Source: Nocardioides sp. AX2bis
GTDB lineage: Bacteria > Actinomycetota > Actinomycetes > Propionibacteriales > Nocardioidaceae
Direction: 5' to 3'
Assembly: GCF_902506435.1 (NCBI RefSeq)
Contig: NZ_LR733215.1
Span: 1,759,467 to 1,823,466 of the forward strand
DNA: 64,000 nucleotides
This document shows positions 36,046 to 44,953 of the stretch, in pieces; position 1 is the first letter of the stretch, and every line of letters begins with the position of its first letter. A model generated the notes under the pieces. The model did not search any database. It was not told the DNA's origin and saw nothing but the letters and a program-made list of their open reading frames with translations. The position numbers were made by a program, and so were the translations under genes.

Positions 36046-36435
36046 ATGGCGATCTGGGACCGCTTCCGCGGCGGTGGGCGTACGAAGATGAGCAGACCCG
36101 CCAAGGACGGCGCACGCACGGGCTCGACCCGGGTGCGTGCGGCGTCCCGCGTCGACGAGCAGCACCTGCTCGAGTTCGTCACCGCACGCCACGGCGTCGA
36201 GGGCTTCGTCGAGCCGCGCACCGCGGTCAGCGAGGTGACGCTGCTGCTCGTCGCGCACGACGGCGAGTGGACCCGGCGCCGGGTGCCGTCGATCGGGTGG
36301 GCGCACGACTTCTGCAACCACCACCAGGTCCCGTCGTACGACGCCGGCCTGGTCGGCATCCCGCAGCGGATGCGCGACTGGAACTCGCGCGAGCACAAGC
36401 GCCAGAAGGAGCAGCGCCGCCAGCTCGGCCTCTGA
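36046..36435 (+). CDS. Conserved hypothetical protein
   Basis: 129 residues from ATG; a CAGACT hexamer lies 6 nt upstream, consistent with a leaderless start. Soluble and basic, with RVDEQHLLEFVTARHGVEGFVEPRTAV, split by family convention, VTLLLVAHDGEWTRRRVPS and a helical basic tail REHKRQKEQRRQLGL. Homologues occur between lpd and pepA in other actinobacteria, so the placement is conserved, but I know no function. It is divergent from lpdA and convergent with pepA. Confidence 0.75.
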   Translation: MAIWDRFRGGGRTKMSRPAKDGARTGSTRVRAASRVDEQHLLEFVTARHGVEGFVEPRTAVSEVTLLLVAHDGEWTRRRVPSIGWAHDFCNHHQVPSYDAGLVGIPQRMRDWNSREHKRQKEQRRQLGL

Positions 36436-36456
36436 GGGCCGAGCCGGCGGCCGGTC

Positions 36457-37989
36457 TCAGCCCTGGTCGGCCAGGCCGCGGACCAGCTCGACGAGGGTCG
36501 AGACGCCGTACCCGGTGCCGCCGGCGGTGACGTGGCCGTGCGCGGAGCTGCCGAAGGCGGGCCCGGCGATGTCGAGGTGCGCCCAGGGGCGCCCGGCGAC
36601 GAACTCGCGCAGGAAGGCCGCGGCGTAGAGCCCGCCGCCCCAGCGCACCCAGTCGACCTGCGCGAGGTCGGCGACCTTGCTGGTGCGGACCCGCTCGTGC
36701 ATCTCCTCGGGGATCGGCATCGGCCAGGACTCCTCGCCGGCGGCCAGCGCGGCCGCGCGCATCCGGGCCACGACCTCGTCGTCGCCCATCACCCCGGCGA
36801 CCTTGTCGCCGAGCGCGACGACCATGGCGCCGGTCAGGGTGGCGACGTCGACGACGAGGTCGGGCTCGCCCTCCCCGGCCTTGACCAGGGCGTCGGCCAG
36901 CACCATCCGGCCCTCGGCGTCGGTGTTGAGGACCTCGACGGTGCGCCCGCCGTAGATCGTCACGACGTCGCCGGGGCGGGTCGCGTCGGAGCCGAGCATG
37001 TTCTCGGCCATCGCGGCGTACGCCGTGACCCGCACCGGCAGCCGCAGCGCGGCGACCGCGAGCGTGGCGGCGACGACCGCGGCGGCGCCGGCCATGTCGG
37101 ACTTCATCTCGTGCATGCCCTGGGCCGGCTTGATGGACAGCCCGCCCGAGTCGAAGGTGATGCCCTTGCCGACCAGGGCCAGGTGGGTGGTGGCGCCCTT
37201 GGGGGCGTAGCTCAGCTCGACCAGGCGCGGCGGCTCGGAGGAACCGCGGCCGACGCTGATCAGGCCGCCGAAGCCCTGCGCGGCGAGCTGCTCCTCGTCC
37301 CAGACGGTGACCCCGACCTTGGGGGTCCCGCGGCCGTGGGCGTGCTCCTTGACGAAGTCGCTGCCGGCGGCCTCCACGGCGCGGGCGAAGGTGGGCGGGC
37401 GGAGGTCGCCGGGGGGCGTGTTCACCCAGTCGCGGGCGGTGGCCACGGCGGCGGCCACGACGCGGGCCTCCTCGAAGGCGGTGACGGTCGGCTTCTTGCG
37501 GGCGTCGGCGGTCAGGACCACCACGTCGGCCGGGTTGTCGTCGGTCTTCGCGGCGGTGCCGTCCTTGCCGGTGCCCTTGTAGGCGGTGAAGGCGTAGGAG
37601 CCGAGGAGGTAGCCCTCGGTGACCGCGCGGACCTCGGCGGGGCTCGTGGCCGGCAGGGCCAGGGCGAGGGACACGGCGTTGGTCGCGGCGCGGGCGGCGC
37701 TGCCCGCGGCGGCGCGGAGCGCGGTGGTCGAGACCTCGGGTCCGAGCCCGACCAGCAGTAGGACGGGGGAGGAGATGGTGCCCGCGGTGGGGATCCGGGT
37801 GACCTCCCCGGCCTTGCCGGTCACGCCGAGCGAGGCCAGCATCGGGCTGAGCTTGCGGCCCCAGGCCTTGGCGACGTCCTCGCCGCCGGGGGCGACCTCG
37901 GGACGGTCGTCGCCCTGGACCAGGCCGACCACCACGACGTCGGCTCGGGTCTTGGCGGGGCTGGCGGAGCGGAGGGTGTAGGTCGTCAC
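36457..37989 (-). CDS. pepA: Leucyl aminopeptidase (M17 family)
   Basis: 510 residues from the GTG at 37989, 6 nt after a TATCCT hexamer (38001-37996), leaderless. The M17 signature [14 protein letters not shown] is intact; metal and catalytic residues lie in [16 protein letters not shown], with the active-site Lys, and [14 protein letters not shown]. The Ala-rich N-terminal domain is typical. It cleaves N-terminal residues from peptides in the cytoplasm as a two-metal hexamer. The C-terminal [20 protein letters not shown] is as expected for the family. Confidence 0.96.
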   Translation of the reverse strand: MTTYTLRSASPAKTRADVVVVGLVQGDDRPEVAPGGEDVAKAWGRKLSPMLASLGVTGKAGEVTRIPTAGTISSPVLLLVGLGPEVSTTALRAAAGSAARAATNAVSLALALPATSPAEVRAVTEGYLLGSYAFTAYKGTGKDGTAAKTDDNPADVVVLTADARKKPTVTAFEEARVVAAAVATARDWVNTPPGDLRPPTFARAVEAAGSDFVKEHAHGRGTPKVGVTVWDEEQLAAQGFGGLISVGRGSSEPPRLVELSYAPKGATTHLALVGKGITFDSGGLSIKPAQGMHEMKSDMAGAAAVVAATLAVAALRLPVRVTAYAAMAENMLGSDATRPGDVVTIYGGRTVEVLNTDAEGRMVLADALVKAGEGEPDLVVDVATLTGAMVVALGDKVAGVMGDDEVVARMRAAALAAGEESWPMPIPEEMHERVRTSKVADLAQVDWVRWGGGLYAAAFLREFVAGRPWAHLDIAGPAFGSSAHGHVTAGGTGYGVSTLVELVRGLADQG

Positions 37990-38050
37990 CGACGAAGGAT
38001 AGCGGGGGCGCCCTGCACCGCCGCAGGGCTCCGGGGGGTGCCCGCTGCGC

Positions 38051-38056
38051 TAGGTT
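38051..38056 (+). promoter_or_regulatory. -10-like hexamer TAGGTT, leaderless start of gcvT
   Basis: The hexamer is followed by 7 nt and the ATG at 38064; there is no room for a glycine riboswitch or other leader in front of gcvT. Confidence 0.5.
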
Positions 38057-38063
38057 TCCGGGC

Positions 38064-39173
38064 ATGTCCGACGACGCATCGCTGCTCTCCCCGCTGCACG
38101 ACCGGCACCTCGCGCTGGGCGCCAAGCTCTCGGAGTTCGGGGGGTGGAGCATGCCGCTGGAGTACCCCACCGGCGTCGTCGCCGAGCACACCGCGGTGCG
38201 CACCGGCGTGGGCCTCTTCGACGTCAGCCACCTCGGCAAGGCCACCGTGACCGGGCCGGGCGCGGCGGCGTACCTGAACGCGACCCTCAGCAACGACCTC
38301 GGCCGGATCGGGCCGGGCCGGGCGCAGTACACGCTGTGCTGCGATGACGAGACCGGCGGCGTGGTCGACGACCTGATCGTCTACTACCGCAGCGACGAGG
38401 ACCTCCTGCTCGTCCCGAACGCCGCCAACACCGCCGAGGTGGTGCGCCGGCTCCGCGCCGGCGCGCCCGCCGGGGTCGAGGTCACCGACCGGCACCGCGA
38501 CTACGCCGTGCTGGCCCTGCAGGGCCCGCGCAGCGACGAGGTGCTGGCCGCGGTCGGCCTGCTCGGTGGCTTCCCCTACATGAGCTTCGGCGAGCAGCAC
38601 CTCGCCGGTGGTCCGGTCACGGTCTGCCGCACCGGCTACACCGGCGAGCGCGGCTACGAGCTGGTGGCCCCGAACGAGGTCGCCGGCGACCTGTGGGACG
38701 CGCTGCTGGCGGCCGGGGAGGCGTACGGCATCACGCCCTGCGGCCTCGGCGCCCGCGACACCCTGCGCACCGAGATGGGCTACCCGCTGCACGGCCAGGA
38801 CGTCTCGATGGACATCACGCCGGTCCAGGCCCGCCTGGGCTGGGCCGTCGGGTGGAAGAAGGAGGCGTTCTGGGGCCGCGACGTGCTGCTCGCCGAGCGC
38901 GAGGCCGGCCCGCGTCGGCGCCTGTACGGCCTGCGGGCCACCGGCCGCGGCATCCCACGCCCGGGCATGGGCGTCTCGCTGACCGCCGACGTCCTGCTCG
39001 GCCAGGTCACCTCGGGCACCTTCTCGCCCACCCTGCGCACCGGCATCGGCCTCGCGCTGCTGTCCACGGTCGTCGAGGACGGCGGCCAGGTCGGCGTCGA
39101 CGTGCGCGGCCGCCGCGAGGTCTTCGACGTGGTGCGCCCGCCCTTCGTCGCCACGACGGTCCGGGAGGACTGA
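38064..39173 (+). CDS. gcvT: Glycine cleavage T-protein (aminomethyltransferase)
   Basis: 369 residues from [57 protein letters not shown] and [20 protein letters not shown] are the folate-binding GcvT motifs, followed by the C-terminal barrel domain. It transfers the methylene group from aminomethyl-lipoyl GcvH to tetrahydrofolate. gcvH and gcvP are not in the window. It is followed without a gap (TGATG overlap) by a small hypothetical gene and then PhzF, thyA and folA, so a folate/one-carbon theme runs through the strand. Confidence 0.96.
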   Translation: MSDDASLLSPLHDRHLALGAKLSEFGGWSMPLEYPTGVVAEHTAVRTGVGLFDVSHLGKATVTGPGAAAYLNATLSNDLGRIGPGRAQYTLCCDDETGGVVDDLIVYYRSDEDLLLVPNAANTAEVVRRLRAGAPAGVEVTDRHRDYAVLALQGPRSDEVLAAVGLLGGFPYMSFGEQHLAGGPVTVCRTGYTGERGYELVAPNEVAGDLWDALLAAGEAYGITPCGLGARDTLRTEMGYPLHGQDVSMDITPVQARLGWAVGWKKEAFWGRDVLLAEREAGPRRRLYGLRATGRGIPRPGMGVSLTADVLLGQVTSGTFSPTLRTGIGLALLSTVVEDGGQVGVDVRGRREVFDVVRPPFVATTVRED

Positions 39174-39430
39174 TGAACCTGCCCGAGCAGCCCGCGACCT
39201 TCCGCCCCGCCGTCGAGGGCGACCGCGCCTGGTGGTGGCGCTTCGAGGACGCTGCCGGCGCCGAGGTCGACGTGCCCGAGGAGTACGCCGGTCAGCGGTT
39301 CGCCAACCAGGGCGACGCCGAGTCCTGGGTCGGCGAGGTGTTCGCCGCGCTCGCCGCCGAGGGTGTCGAAGCGGTGACGCTGCTCGAGGACCAGCGGCGG
39401 GTCTACGGCCCGATGTCGCTGCATCCCTGA
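39173..39430 (+). CDS. Small conserved hypothetical protein
   Basis: 85 residues from the ATG at 39173, which overlaps the gcvT stop, so it is translationally coupled. Acidic and aromatic-rich (RAWWWRFEDAAG, VEAVTLLEDQRRVYGPMSL), with no membrane segment. No family recognised. Tight coupling on both sides suggests a real gene in the gcvT unit. Confidence 0.7.
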   Translation: MNLPEQPATFRPAVEGDRAWWWRFEDAAGAEVDVPEEYAGQRFANQGDAESWVGEVFAALAAEGVEAVTLLEDQRRVYGPMSLHP

Positions 39431-39434
39431 CCCG

Positions 39435-40313
39435 GTGCGCGCCGTGGGGTCGTACCGCTTCTCCCAGGTCGACGTCTTCTCCGACGCCCCGCTGCTCGGC
39501 AACCCGGTGGCGGTGGTCCACGACGCCGACGACCTGAGCGAGGAGCAGATGGCCGCGTTCGCGCGGTGGACCAACCTGTCCGAGACGACCTTCCTGCTGC
39601 GCCCGACGGTCGCCGGCGCGGACTACCGGCTGCGGATCTTCACCCCGGGCGCGGAGCTGCCGTTCGCCGGGCACCCGACGCTCGGCTCGGCCCACGCCTG
39701 GCTCGAGGCCGGTGGGGTCGCGGCCGCGCCCGGCAGGGTGGTGCAGGAGTGCGGCGCCGGGCTGGTGGTCGTGCACCGCGGTGCCGGTGACGACGGTGGT
39801 GGGGGACGGCTGGCCTTCGAGGCCCCGCCGCTGCTGCGGTCGGGGCCGGTCTCGGCCGATGACCTGGCCCGGGTACGCCGCGCGCTGCGGCTGGACGAGG
39901 CCGCCGTCGTCGACGCGGCGTGGGTGGACAACGGCCCCGGCTGGGTCGGGGTGCTGCTGGGCAGCGCGGCGGAGGTGCTCGCGGTCGAGCCGGACTGGTC
40001 GGTCTTCGGCGACCTCGACGTCGGGGTCGTGGGGGCGTACCCGCCCGGCGCGGAGGCCGCCGTCGAGGTGCGCGCGTTCTGCCCCGGGCTGGGCGTGGTG
40101 GAGGACCCGGTGACCGGCAGCCTGAACGCCGGGCTGGGGCAGTGGCTCGCCGGGGACGTGCTCCCCGCGTCGTACGTCGCCTCGCAGGGCACCGCCCTCG
40201 GCCGCCGCGGGCGCGTGCACGTCGACCGGGTCGGCGAGGTGGTGCGGGTCGGCGGTGCGACGCGGACCACCGTGGCCGGGCACGTGGACCTCGGCGGGCC
40301 CGCCGCGGAGTAA
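39435..40313 (+). CDS. PhzF family isomerase-like protein
   Basis: 292 residues from the GTG at 39435, 4 nt after the preceding stop. Diaminopimelate-epimerase-like fold: [20 protein letters not shown] with the signature GNP, the catalytic Glu in [27 protein letters not shown] and the second-half [16 protein letters not shown]. PhzF proteins isomerise a dihydro-anthranilate in phenazine synthesis, but most bacterial homologues, like this one without other phz genes, have unknown substrates. Its TAA stop doubles as part of the thyA -10 hexamer. Confidence 0.9.
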   Translation: MRAVGSYRFSQVDVFSDAPLLGNPVAVVHDADDLSEEQMAAFARWTNLSETTFLLRPTVAGADYRLRIFTPGAELPFAGHPTLGSAHAWLEAGGVAAAPGRVVQECGAGLVVVHRGAGDDGGGGRLAFEAPPLLRSGPVSADDLARVRRALRLDEAAVVDAAWVDNGPGWVGVLLGSAAEVLAVEPDWSVFGDLDVGVVGAYPPGAEAAVEVRAFCPGLGVVEDPVTGSLNAGLGQWLAGDVLPASYVASQGTALGRRGRVHVDRVGEVVRVGGATRTTVAGHVDLGGPAAE

Positions 40314-40316
40314 TCT
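40311..40316 (+). promoter_or_regulatory. -10-like hexamer TAATCT of thyA overlapping the PhzF stop codon
   Basis: TAATCT begins at the PhzF TAA stop and is followed by 7 nt and the thyA ATG at 40324, which fits a leaderless promoter embedded in the end of the upstream gene. Confidence 0.5.
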
Positions 40317-40323
40317 CGGGCGC

Positions 40324-41136
40324 ATGCAGGCCTACCTCGACCTCCTCACGCGCGTGCTCGACGAGGGCGTCGAGAAGTCCGACCGGACCGGGACCGGCAC
40401 CCGCAGCGTCTTCGGCCACCAGCTGCGCTTCGACCTGACCGCGGGGTTCCCGCTGGTCACCACGAAGAAGGTGCACACCCGCTCGGTGTTCGGCGAGCTG
40501 ATCTGGTTCCTGCGCGGCGACACGAACGTGAAGTGGCTCCAGGACCGCGGGATCTCGATCTGGGACGAGTGGGCCGACGAGCACGGCGACCTCGGCCCGG
40601 TCTACGGCGCGCAGTGGCGCAGCTGGCCCACCCCGGACGGCCACCACGTCGACCAGCTCGCCCGCGTCGTCGAGCAGCTGCGGGCCGACCCCGACTCGCG
40701 ACGCCACGTCGTGTCGGCCTGGAACGTCGCCGACATCCCGCAGATGGCGCTCGCGCCCTGCCACGCGCTGTTCCAGTTCTACGTCGCACCGGCCGACGAC
40801 GGCGGCCCGGCGCGGCTGTCGTGCCAGCTCTACCAGCGCTCGGCCGACGTGTTCCTCGGCGTGCCGTTCAACATCGCGTCGTACGCCCTGCTGACCCACC
40901 TGGTCGCGCAGGTCGTCGGGCTGCGGGTGGGCGACTTCGTGCACACGATGGGCGACGCGCACCTCTACTCCAACCACCTCGAGCAGGCCCGCCTCCAGCT
41001 GACCCGCGAGCCGCGCCCGCTGCCGACGCTGCGGCTGGACCCGTCGGTGACCACGCTCGACGGCTTCGACCTCGAGCACGTCGCGGTCGAGGGCTACGAC
41101 CCGCACCCGGGGATCAAGGCGCCGATCGCCGTATGA
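40324..41136 (+). CDS. thyA: Thymidylate synthase
   Basis: 270 residues from [52 protein letters not shown] and [12 protein letters not shown] with the catalytic Cys, then [15 protein letters not shown] and [12 protein letters not shown] are all present. It methylates dUMP to dTMP with methylene-tetrahydrofolate, producing dihydrofolate for the overlapping folA product (ATGA overlap at 41133-41136). Full length. Confidence 0.97.
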   Translation: MQAYLDLLTRVLDEGVEKSDRTGTGTRSVFGHQLRFDLTAGFPLVTTKKVHTRSVFGELIWFLRGDTNVKWLQDRGISIWDEWADEHGDLGPVYGAQWRSWPTPDGHHVDQLARVVEQLRADPDSRRHVVSAWNVADIPQMALAPCHALFQFYVAPADDGGPARLSCQLYQRSADVFLGVPFNIASYALLTHLVAQVVGLRVGDFVHTMGDAHLYSNHLEQARLQLTREPRPLPTLRLDPSVTTLDGFDLEHVAVEGYDPHPGIKAPIAV

Positions 41137-41642
41137 CCCCCGGTGGCAGGAGGGTCGTCCTAGTCGCCGCTGTGGCGCAGAACGGCGTCATCGGCGACGG
41201 CCCCGACATCCCGTGGCGGATCCCGGGGGAGCAGGCCACGTTCAAGCGGCTGACGCTCGGCCACGTGCTGCTGATGGGGCGTACGACGTACGAGTCGATC
41301 GGCCGCCCGCTGCCCGGGCGCACCACCGTCGTGCTCACGCGCGACCCGTCCTGGACCGCCGACGGCGTCCTGGTCGCCCACGACCTCGACCAGGCGCTGG
41401 CCCTGGCCGACGGCGTCGCCGGGCCGGGCCCCGACGGCGGGGACGTCGAGGTGATGGTCGCCGGCGGAGCCCAGGTCTACGCCGCCGCGCTGCCGGTCGC
41501 CGACGCCCAGGTGCTGACCGAGGTGCGGCAGTCGCCACCCGGCGACGTCCACTACCCGGCCTTCGACCGGACCGTCTGGCACGAGGAGCGCCGCGAGCCC
41601 CTCGACGGCTTCGACCGCGTGTGGTGGACCCGCCGCCCCTAG
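41133..41642 (+). CDS. folA: Dihydrofolate reductase
   Basis: 169 residues from the ATG overlapping the thyA stop. [26 protein letters not shown] contains the substrate-binding Asp before IPW (shown here in two parts: NGVIGDG and DIPWRIPGE); [21 protein letters not shown] and [14 protein letters not shown] are the NADPH-binding motifs. It regenerates tetrahydrofolate after thymidylate synthesis. The dispersed-repeat block begins 6 nt after the stop codon. Confidence 0.95.
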   Translation: MTPGGRRVVLVAAVAQNGVIGDGPDIPWRIPGEQATFKRLTLGHVLLMGRTTYESIGRPLPGRTTVVLTRDPSWTADGVLVAHDLDQALALADGVAGPGPDGGDVEVMVAGGAQVYAAALPVADAQVLTEVRQSPPGDVHYPAFDRTVWHEERREPLDGFDRVWWTRRP

Positions 41643-41647
41643 CCCCC

Positions 41648-42314
41648 GGTGGTCGAGGAGCGAGCGGTGGCGCCGGTGGTCGAGGAGCGAGCGCCAGCGA
41701 GCGTCACGAGACCAGGTCTCCCCGGTGGTCGAGGAGCGAGCGCCAGCGAGCGTCACGAGACCGGGCACGCCGCGGGGCCGGTCAGGTCGTGATCCGATGT
41801 CACCAGGTGGCACCAGATCGCGAGCTGGGTCTCGTGACGCTCGCTTCGCTCGCTCCTCGACCACCGGTGGTTGGCGCTTGTTCCTCGACCACCGGTGGCT
41901 GACCCTCGCTCCTCGACCACCGGTGGCTGACGAGGGCGTCGGCCCGGTGGCCCCGGTGGTCGAGGAGCGAGCGCCAGCGAGCGTCACGAGACCTCGACCT
42001 GCGGATTTCACGTACCTGGTGCGTGAAACGGTCAGGTCGACGAGCGGGCGGTGGCCCCGGTGGTCGAGGAGCGAGCGCCAGCGAGCGTCACGAGACCAGG
42101 CACGCCGCGGGGCCGGTCAGGTCGTGATCCGGTGTCACCAGGTGGCACCAGATCGCGAGCTGGGTCTCGTGACGCTCGCTTCGCTCGCTCCTCGACCACC
42201 GACGCTGGTGCGGCCGGTGGGGTCCCCGGTGCGGCGGTACGGCTGCTGCTGGGGTCTCGTGACGCTCGCTTCGCTCGCTCCTCGACCACCGGGGCTGGCG
42301 CTCGCTCCTCGACC
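41648..42314. repeat. Block of dispersed 38-39 bp inverted repeats, gene-free
   Basis: Between folA and the nitrogen cluster (41643-42442) there is no gene. Forward units (GGTGGTCGAGGAGCGAGC through GTCACGAGACC) lie at 41675-41713, 41724-41762, 41955-41993 and 42059-42097; reverse units (GGTCTCGTGACGCTCGC through CTCGACCACC) at 41828-41865, 42163-42200 and 42253-42290, with partial units at 41648, 41881, 41906 and 42299. A segment of about 145 bp, forward unit plus 66-bp core plus reverse unit, is duplicated almost exactly at 41724-41868 and 42059-42203. ORFs across it are artefacts. The family recurs at 26.2 kb. Confidence 0.9.
41994..42040. repeat. Nested inverted repeat within the repeat block
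   Basis: Outer arms TCGACCTG/CAGGTCGA enclose inner arms TTTCACG/CGTGAAA around a 9-nt TACCTGGTG centre that is itself nearly palindromic. It is more AT-rich than its surroundings and could fold as an RNA hairpin or extruded cruciform. Confidence 0.65.
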
Positions 42315-42403
42315 GCCGCCGCGGGGGCGGTAGGCGCCGGAAACGTGGGCGGGGGACAGGTCACACGATCCTTACGTCCCCGGTCCGGCTCCGCATTCCT
42401 CTC

Positions 42404-42435
42404 GAAACCATTCCGAAACGATCGGCGCGCAGTGT
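42404..42435 (+). promoter_or_regulatory. GlnR-type half-sites and leaderless promoter of the Nit1 cluster
   Basis: GAAAC (42404-42408), 6 nt, GAAAC (42415-42419), 10 nt, CAGTGT (42430-42435), 7 nt, ATG at 42443. Half-site period and distance to the hexamer equal those at the two glutamine synthetase promoters. The first half-site is GAAAC rather than GTnAC but fits the looser GnnAC-n6-GnnAC form. Confidence 0.6.
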
Positions 42436-42442
42436 CGTCGTC

Positions 42443-43267
42443 ATGGGGAAGCACATCGACGACGCGCACCGCCACATCGGCGTGCTGCCGGCGTACCCGT
42501 TCTACGGCGGGCCGCCGGTCCGGCCGGACACGACCGCCAAGGCCACGGTCCGGGACTTCCTGGCCTCGCTCGACGCCGAGGGCGTCGAGCGGGCGCTGGT
42601 GCTGCCGAACTACGGCGTGCCCGACCCGCAGGTCGCCTTCGACCTGAACGCCCTGGCGCTCGAGGCGGCGCAGGCCGACGACCGGGTGCGGTGCGGCCTG
42701 TGGGTCTCGCCGAAGGCCTCGGACGCGGCGCGCAACGACGACGCCCTCGCCCTCGTCGGCGAGGAGGGGGTGGCCGCGCTCAAGACCAGCTTCCTGCTCG
42801 GCGGCGACCCCGACGACCCGGACTGCGCCGAGCAGCTCGACCGGATCTTCACGACCGCGGCCGCGCACGACCTCGTCGTGCACGTGCACACCAGCCCCGG
42901 CGCCGCCTCCGACGTCGACCGGATCGGCCACCTGGTCGACCGCTACGGCGACGACACCCGGATCCACCTCGTGCACCTCGGGGGCGGGATGAGCGGTCAC
43001 CTCAAGCTCATCGGTGGCCGGCTCTTCGACTGGATCGAGGCCGGCAAGCAGGTCTACACCGACACCTCGTGGGCCATCGGCTTCGCCCCGACCTGGCTGG
43101 TCGCCGAGATCGAGCGGCGCGGGGTCGGCCACGACCGCGTCCTGTTCGCCACGGACACCCCCTGGGGCGACTTCGCCGGCGAGCACGCCCGCCTGAGCGC
43201 GGCCGCCGGCGACGGCGACCTCGCCCGCACCTTCTTCACCGAGAACTTCGAAGCCCTCTACGGCTGA
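42443..43267 (+). CDS. Amidohydrolase family protein (Nit1 cluster)
   Basis: 274 residues from ATG. Amidohydrolase-2-type TIM barrel: DDAHRHIGV supplies the HxH metal ligands, LVVHVHTSPG the strand-5 His, IHLVHLGGG the strand-6 His, and FATDTPWGDF the strand-8 Asp. The family hydrolyses C-N or C-C bonds with one or two divalent metals. It is the first gene of the nitrogen cluster and carries its GlnR-type promoter; the next gene follows 55 nt later with its own AGGAG site. It may act on an amide or carboxylate intermediate of the pathway (inference). Confidence 0.85.
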   Translation: MGKHIDDAHRHIGVLPAYPFYGGPPVRPDTTAKATVRDFLASLDAEGVERALVLPNYGVPDPQVAFDLNALALEAAQADDRVRCGLWVSPKASDAARNDDALALVGEEGVAALKTSFLLGGDPDDPDCAEQLDRIFTTAAAHDLVVHVHTSPGAASDVDRIGHLVDRYGDDTRIHLVHLGGGMSGHLKLIGGRLFDWIEAGKQVYTDTSWAIGFAPTWLVAEIERRGVGHDRVLFATDTPWGDFAGEHARLSAAAGDGDLARTFFTENFEALYG

Positions 43268-43322
43268 GAGCAGCACCACCCGGCCCCACCCACCAGCACC
43301 GACCCGACCCACAGGAGAAGCG

Positions 43323-43847
43323 ATGCCCGCGTTCGACGACGAGATCATGGCCAACATCGAGAAGTCCGTGGGGGAGATCCCGCACCCCTCGCAGGCCAAG
43401 GGGACGAACCTCTACGGCTCGACCAAGATCTTCCCCGACTACCAGGCCTCCGAGGGCCAGAGCTACCTGACGCTGGTGCACGGCATCCCGCACGAGTCGT
43501 CGGTCAGCTTCGTCGCCGTCCTCCAGGCCACCCGAGCGCTGCGCAAGGGCTTCGAGTCGGCGCTCTACTTCTACGGCCCCGGCGCCCTGGCCTGCATGGA
43601 CACCCGCGGCTTCCCGACCACCGGGGACGTGGCCTTCCCCGGCAACCAGAACATGAACGACTCCGTGAAGACCTTCATCGCCGAGGGCGGCACGGTCTTC
43701 TGCTGCCGCTTCGGGCTCGCCCTGCACGGCTGCCGCGAGGAGGACGTGATCGAGGGCGTCATCCCGGCGCACCCGCTCGACGTCCAGGACGCGGTCATCC
43801 ACTACGCCAACAAGGGCGCCATCATCAACTCCGTCTACAACCTCTGA
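43323..43847 (+). CDS. MSMEG_0572/Sll0783 family nitrogen starvation response protein
   Basis: 174 residues from ATG after CAGGAG. Recognisable as the Sll0783/MSMEG_0572 family: IEKSVGEIPHPSQAKGTNLY, ESALYFYGPGALACMDTRGF, FCCRFGLALHGCREEDVIEG and the conserved C-terminus GAIINSVYNL. The fold resembles small DsrE-type proteins with several conserved Cys, but the biochemical role is not established. It is induced by nitrogen starvation in Synechocystis and marks the Nit1 gene cluster. Placed 9 nt before the radical SAM gene. Confidence 0.92.
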   Translation: MPAFDDEIMANIEKSVGEIPHPSQAKGTNLYGSTKIFPDYQASEGQSYLTLVHGIPHESSVSFVAVLQATRALRKGFESALYFYGPGALACMDTRGFPTTGDVAFPGNQNMNDSVKTFIAEGGTVFCCRFGLALHGCREEDVIEGVIPAHPLDVQDAVIHYANKGAIINSVYNL

Positions 43848-43855
43848 GGCGCGAG

Positions 43856-44953
43856 ATGGCCGCGCCGCACACCCCGTCCCCGCGCTCGACCCGCGTCGAC
43901 GTCGCGATCCAGGGCATCCGCCTGCTCGACGCGCCCGTCGCGCGTCGCGCCGGCGCAGGCCCCAGCGACGACGGTCACGTGCTCCTCGACGGCGTCGGCG
44001 CGGCCGTCCCGCTCAACCCCCGCAGCCCCTACTCCGTGAGCGGTGGGCGCCTCCTGCTCGACGGTGCCGACACCGGGATGGGCGTCGAGTCGGTGGCCCG
44101 CCCCCGGTTCTACGACCTCACCACCGCCGACGGCGTGCCCTACGAGAAGCTCGCCCGCCTGCACTCCGCCAACGTGCTGGCCACCACGGTCGTGCAGACC
44201 TGCGTGCGCTACGAGGAGGCCGAGCGCTGCCGGTTCTGCGCGATCGAGGAGTCGCTGCGCCAGGGCTCGACCGTCGCGGTCAAGACACCGGCCCAGGTCG
44301 CGGAGGTGGCCCAGGCGGCGTACCAGCTCGACGGCATCCGCCAGATGGTGATGACCACCGGCACCTCCAACGGCCGCGACCGCGGCGCCACCCACCTCGC
44401 CCGCTGCGTGCGCGCGGTCCGCGAGGTGCTGCCCGACCTGCCGATCCAGGTGCAGTGCGAGCCGCCCGGCGACCTCGCCACGATCCAGGAGCTGTACGAC
44501 GCCGGTGCCCGCTCGATCGGCATCCACGTCGAGTCGCTCGACGACGACGTACGCCGCCGCTGGATGCCCTCCAAGGGCGTCGTGCCGATGGCCGAGTACC
44601 GCGCGGCCTGGGCCGAGGCCGTCCGCGTCTTCGGCTGGAACCAGGTCTCGACCTACCTGCTGATCGGGCTCGGCGAGGACCCCGACGAGCTCGTCGCCGG
44701 CGCCCGCGAGCTGATCGCCCTGGGTGTCTACCCCTTCGTCGTGCCGTTCCGTCCCCTGGCCGGCACGCTGGCCACCGATGTCGACGGCGTCGGCGCCCCG
44801 CCCCACGAGCTGGTCTACGACGTCACCTCCCGCGTCGCCGAGGCCCTGCGCGAGGCCGGGATGGCCGGGGCCGACCAGGCCGCCGGCTGCGCGGCCTGCG
44901 GCGCCTGCTCGGCCCTCGGCGCCTGCCCGTCGGCCGCGGAGCAGGCGTCGTGA
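43856..44953 (+). CDS. MSMEG_0568 family radical SAM enzyme
   Basis: 365 residues from ATG. The SAM-cluster cysteines lie in VVQTCVRYEEAERCRFCAIE, spaced C-x8-C-x2-C instead of the usual C-x3-C-x2-C. Biotin-synthase-like TIM-barrel segments follow (MVMTTGTSNGRDRGA, GARSIGIHVESLDDDV, VSTYLLIGLGEDPDELV). The C-terminus holds a second Cys group, GCAACGACSALGAC (C-x2-C-x2-C-x5-C), probably for an auxiliary Fe-S cluster. It is a Nit1-cluster enzyme of unknown reaction; the stop overlaps the GNAT-AIRS gene by 4 nt. Odd Cys spacing may be a family trait. Confidence 0.92.
   Translation: MAAPHTPSPRSTRVDVAIQGIRLLDAPVARRAGAGPSDDGHVLLDGVGAAVPLNPRSPYSVSGGRLLLDGADTGMGVESVARPRFYDLTTADGVPYEKLARLHSANVLATTVVQTCVRYEEAERCRFCAIEESLRQGSTVAVKTPAQVAEVAQAAYQLDGIRQMVMTTGTSNGRDRGATHLARCVRAVREVLPDLPIQVQCEPPGDLATIQELYDAGARSIGIHVESLDDDVRRRWMPSKGVVPMAEYRAAWAEAVRVFGWNQVSTYLLIGLGEDPDELVAGARELIALGVYPFVVPFRPLAGTLATDVDGVGAPPHELVYDVTSRVAEALREAGMAGADQAAGCAACGACSALGACPSAAEQAS

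Noticed and set aside
36046-36435. Annotation of the small lpd-pepA intergenic gene as an oxidoreductase
   Set aside because: No dinucleotide-binding or redox motif is visible in 129 residues; left as hypothetical.
39435-40313. Phenazine biosynthesis
   Set aside because: Only a PhzF-fold protein is present; no phzA-G partners, and PhzF homologues are common outside phenazine pathways.
41648-42314. CRISPR array
   Set aside because: Units occur in both orientations with irregular spacing, no uniform spacers and no cas genes.
42340-42375. Further GlnR half-sites (GAAAC at 42340, GTCAC at 42360) upstream of the Nit1 promoter
   Set aside because: They are not on the 11-bp period of the promoter-proximal pair and are isolated pentamers expected by chance.
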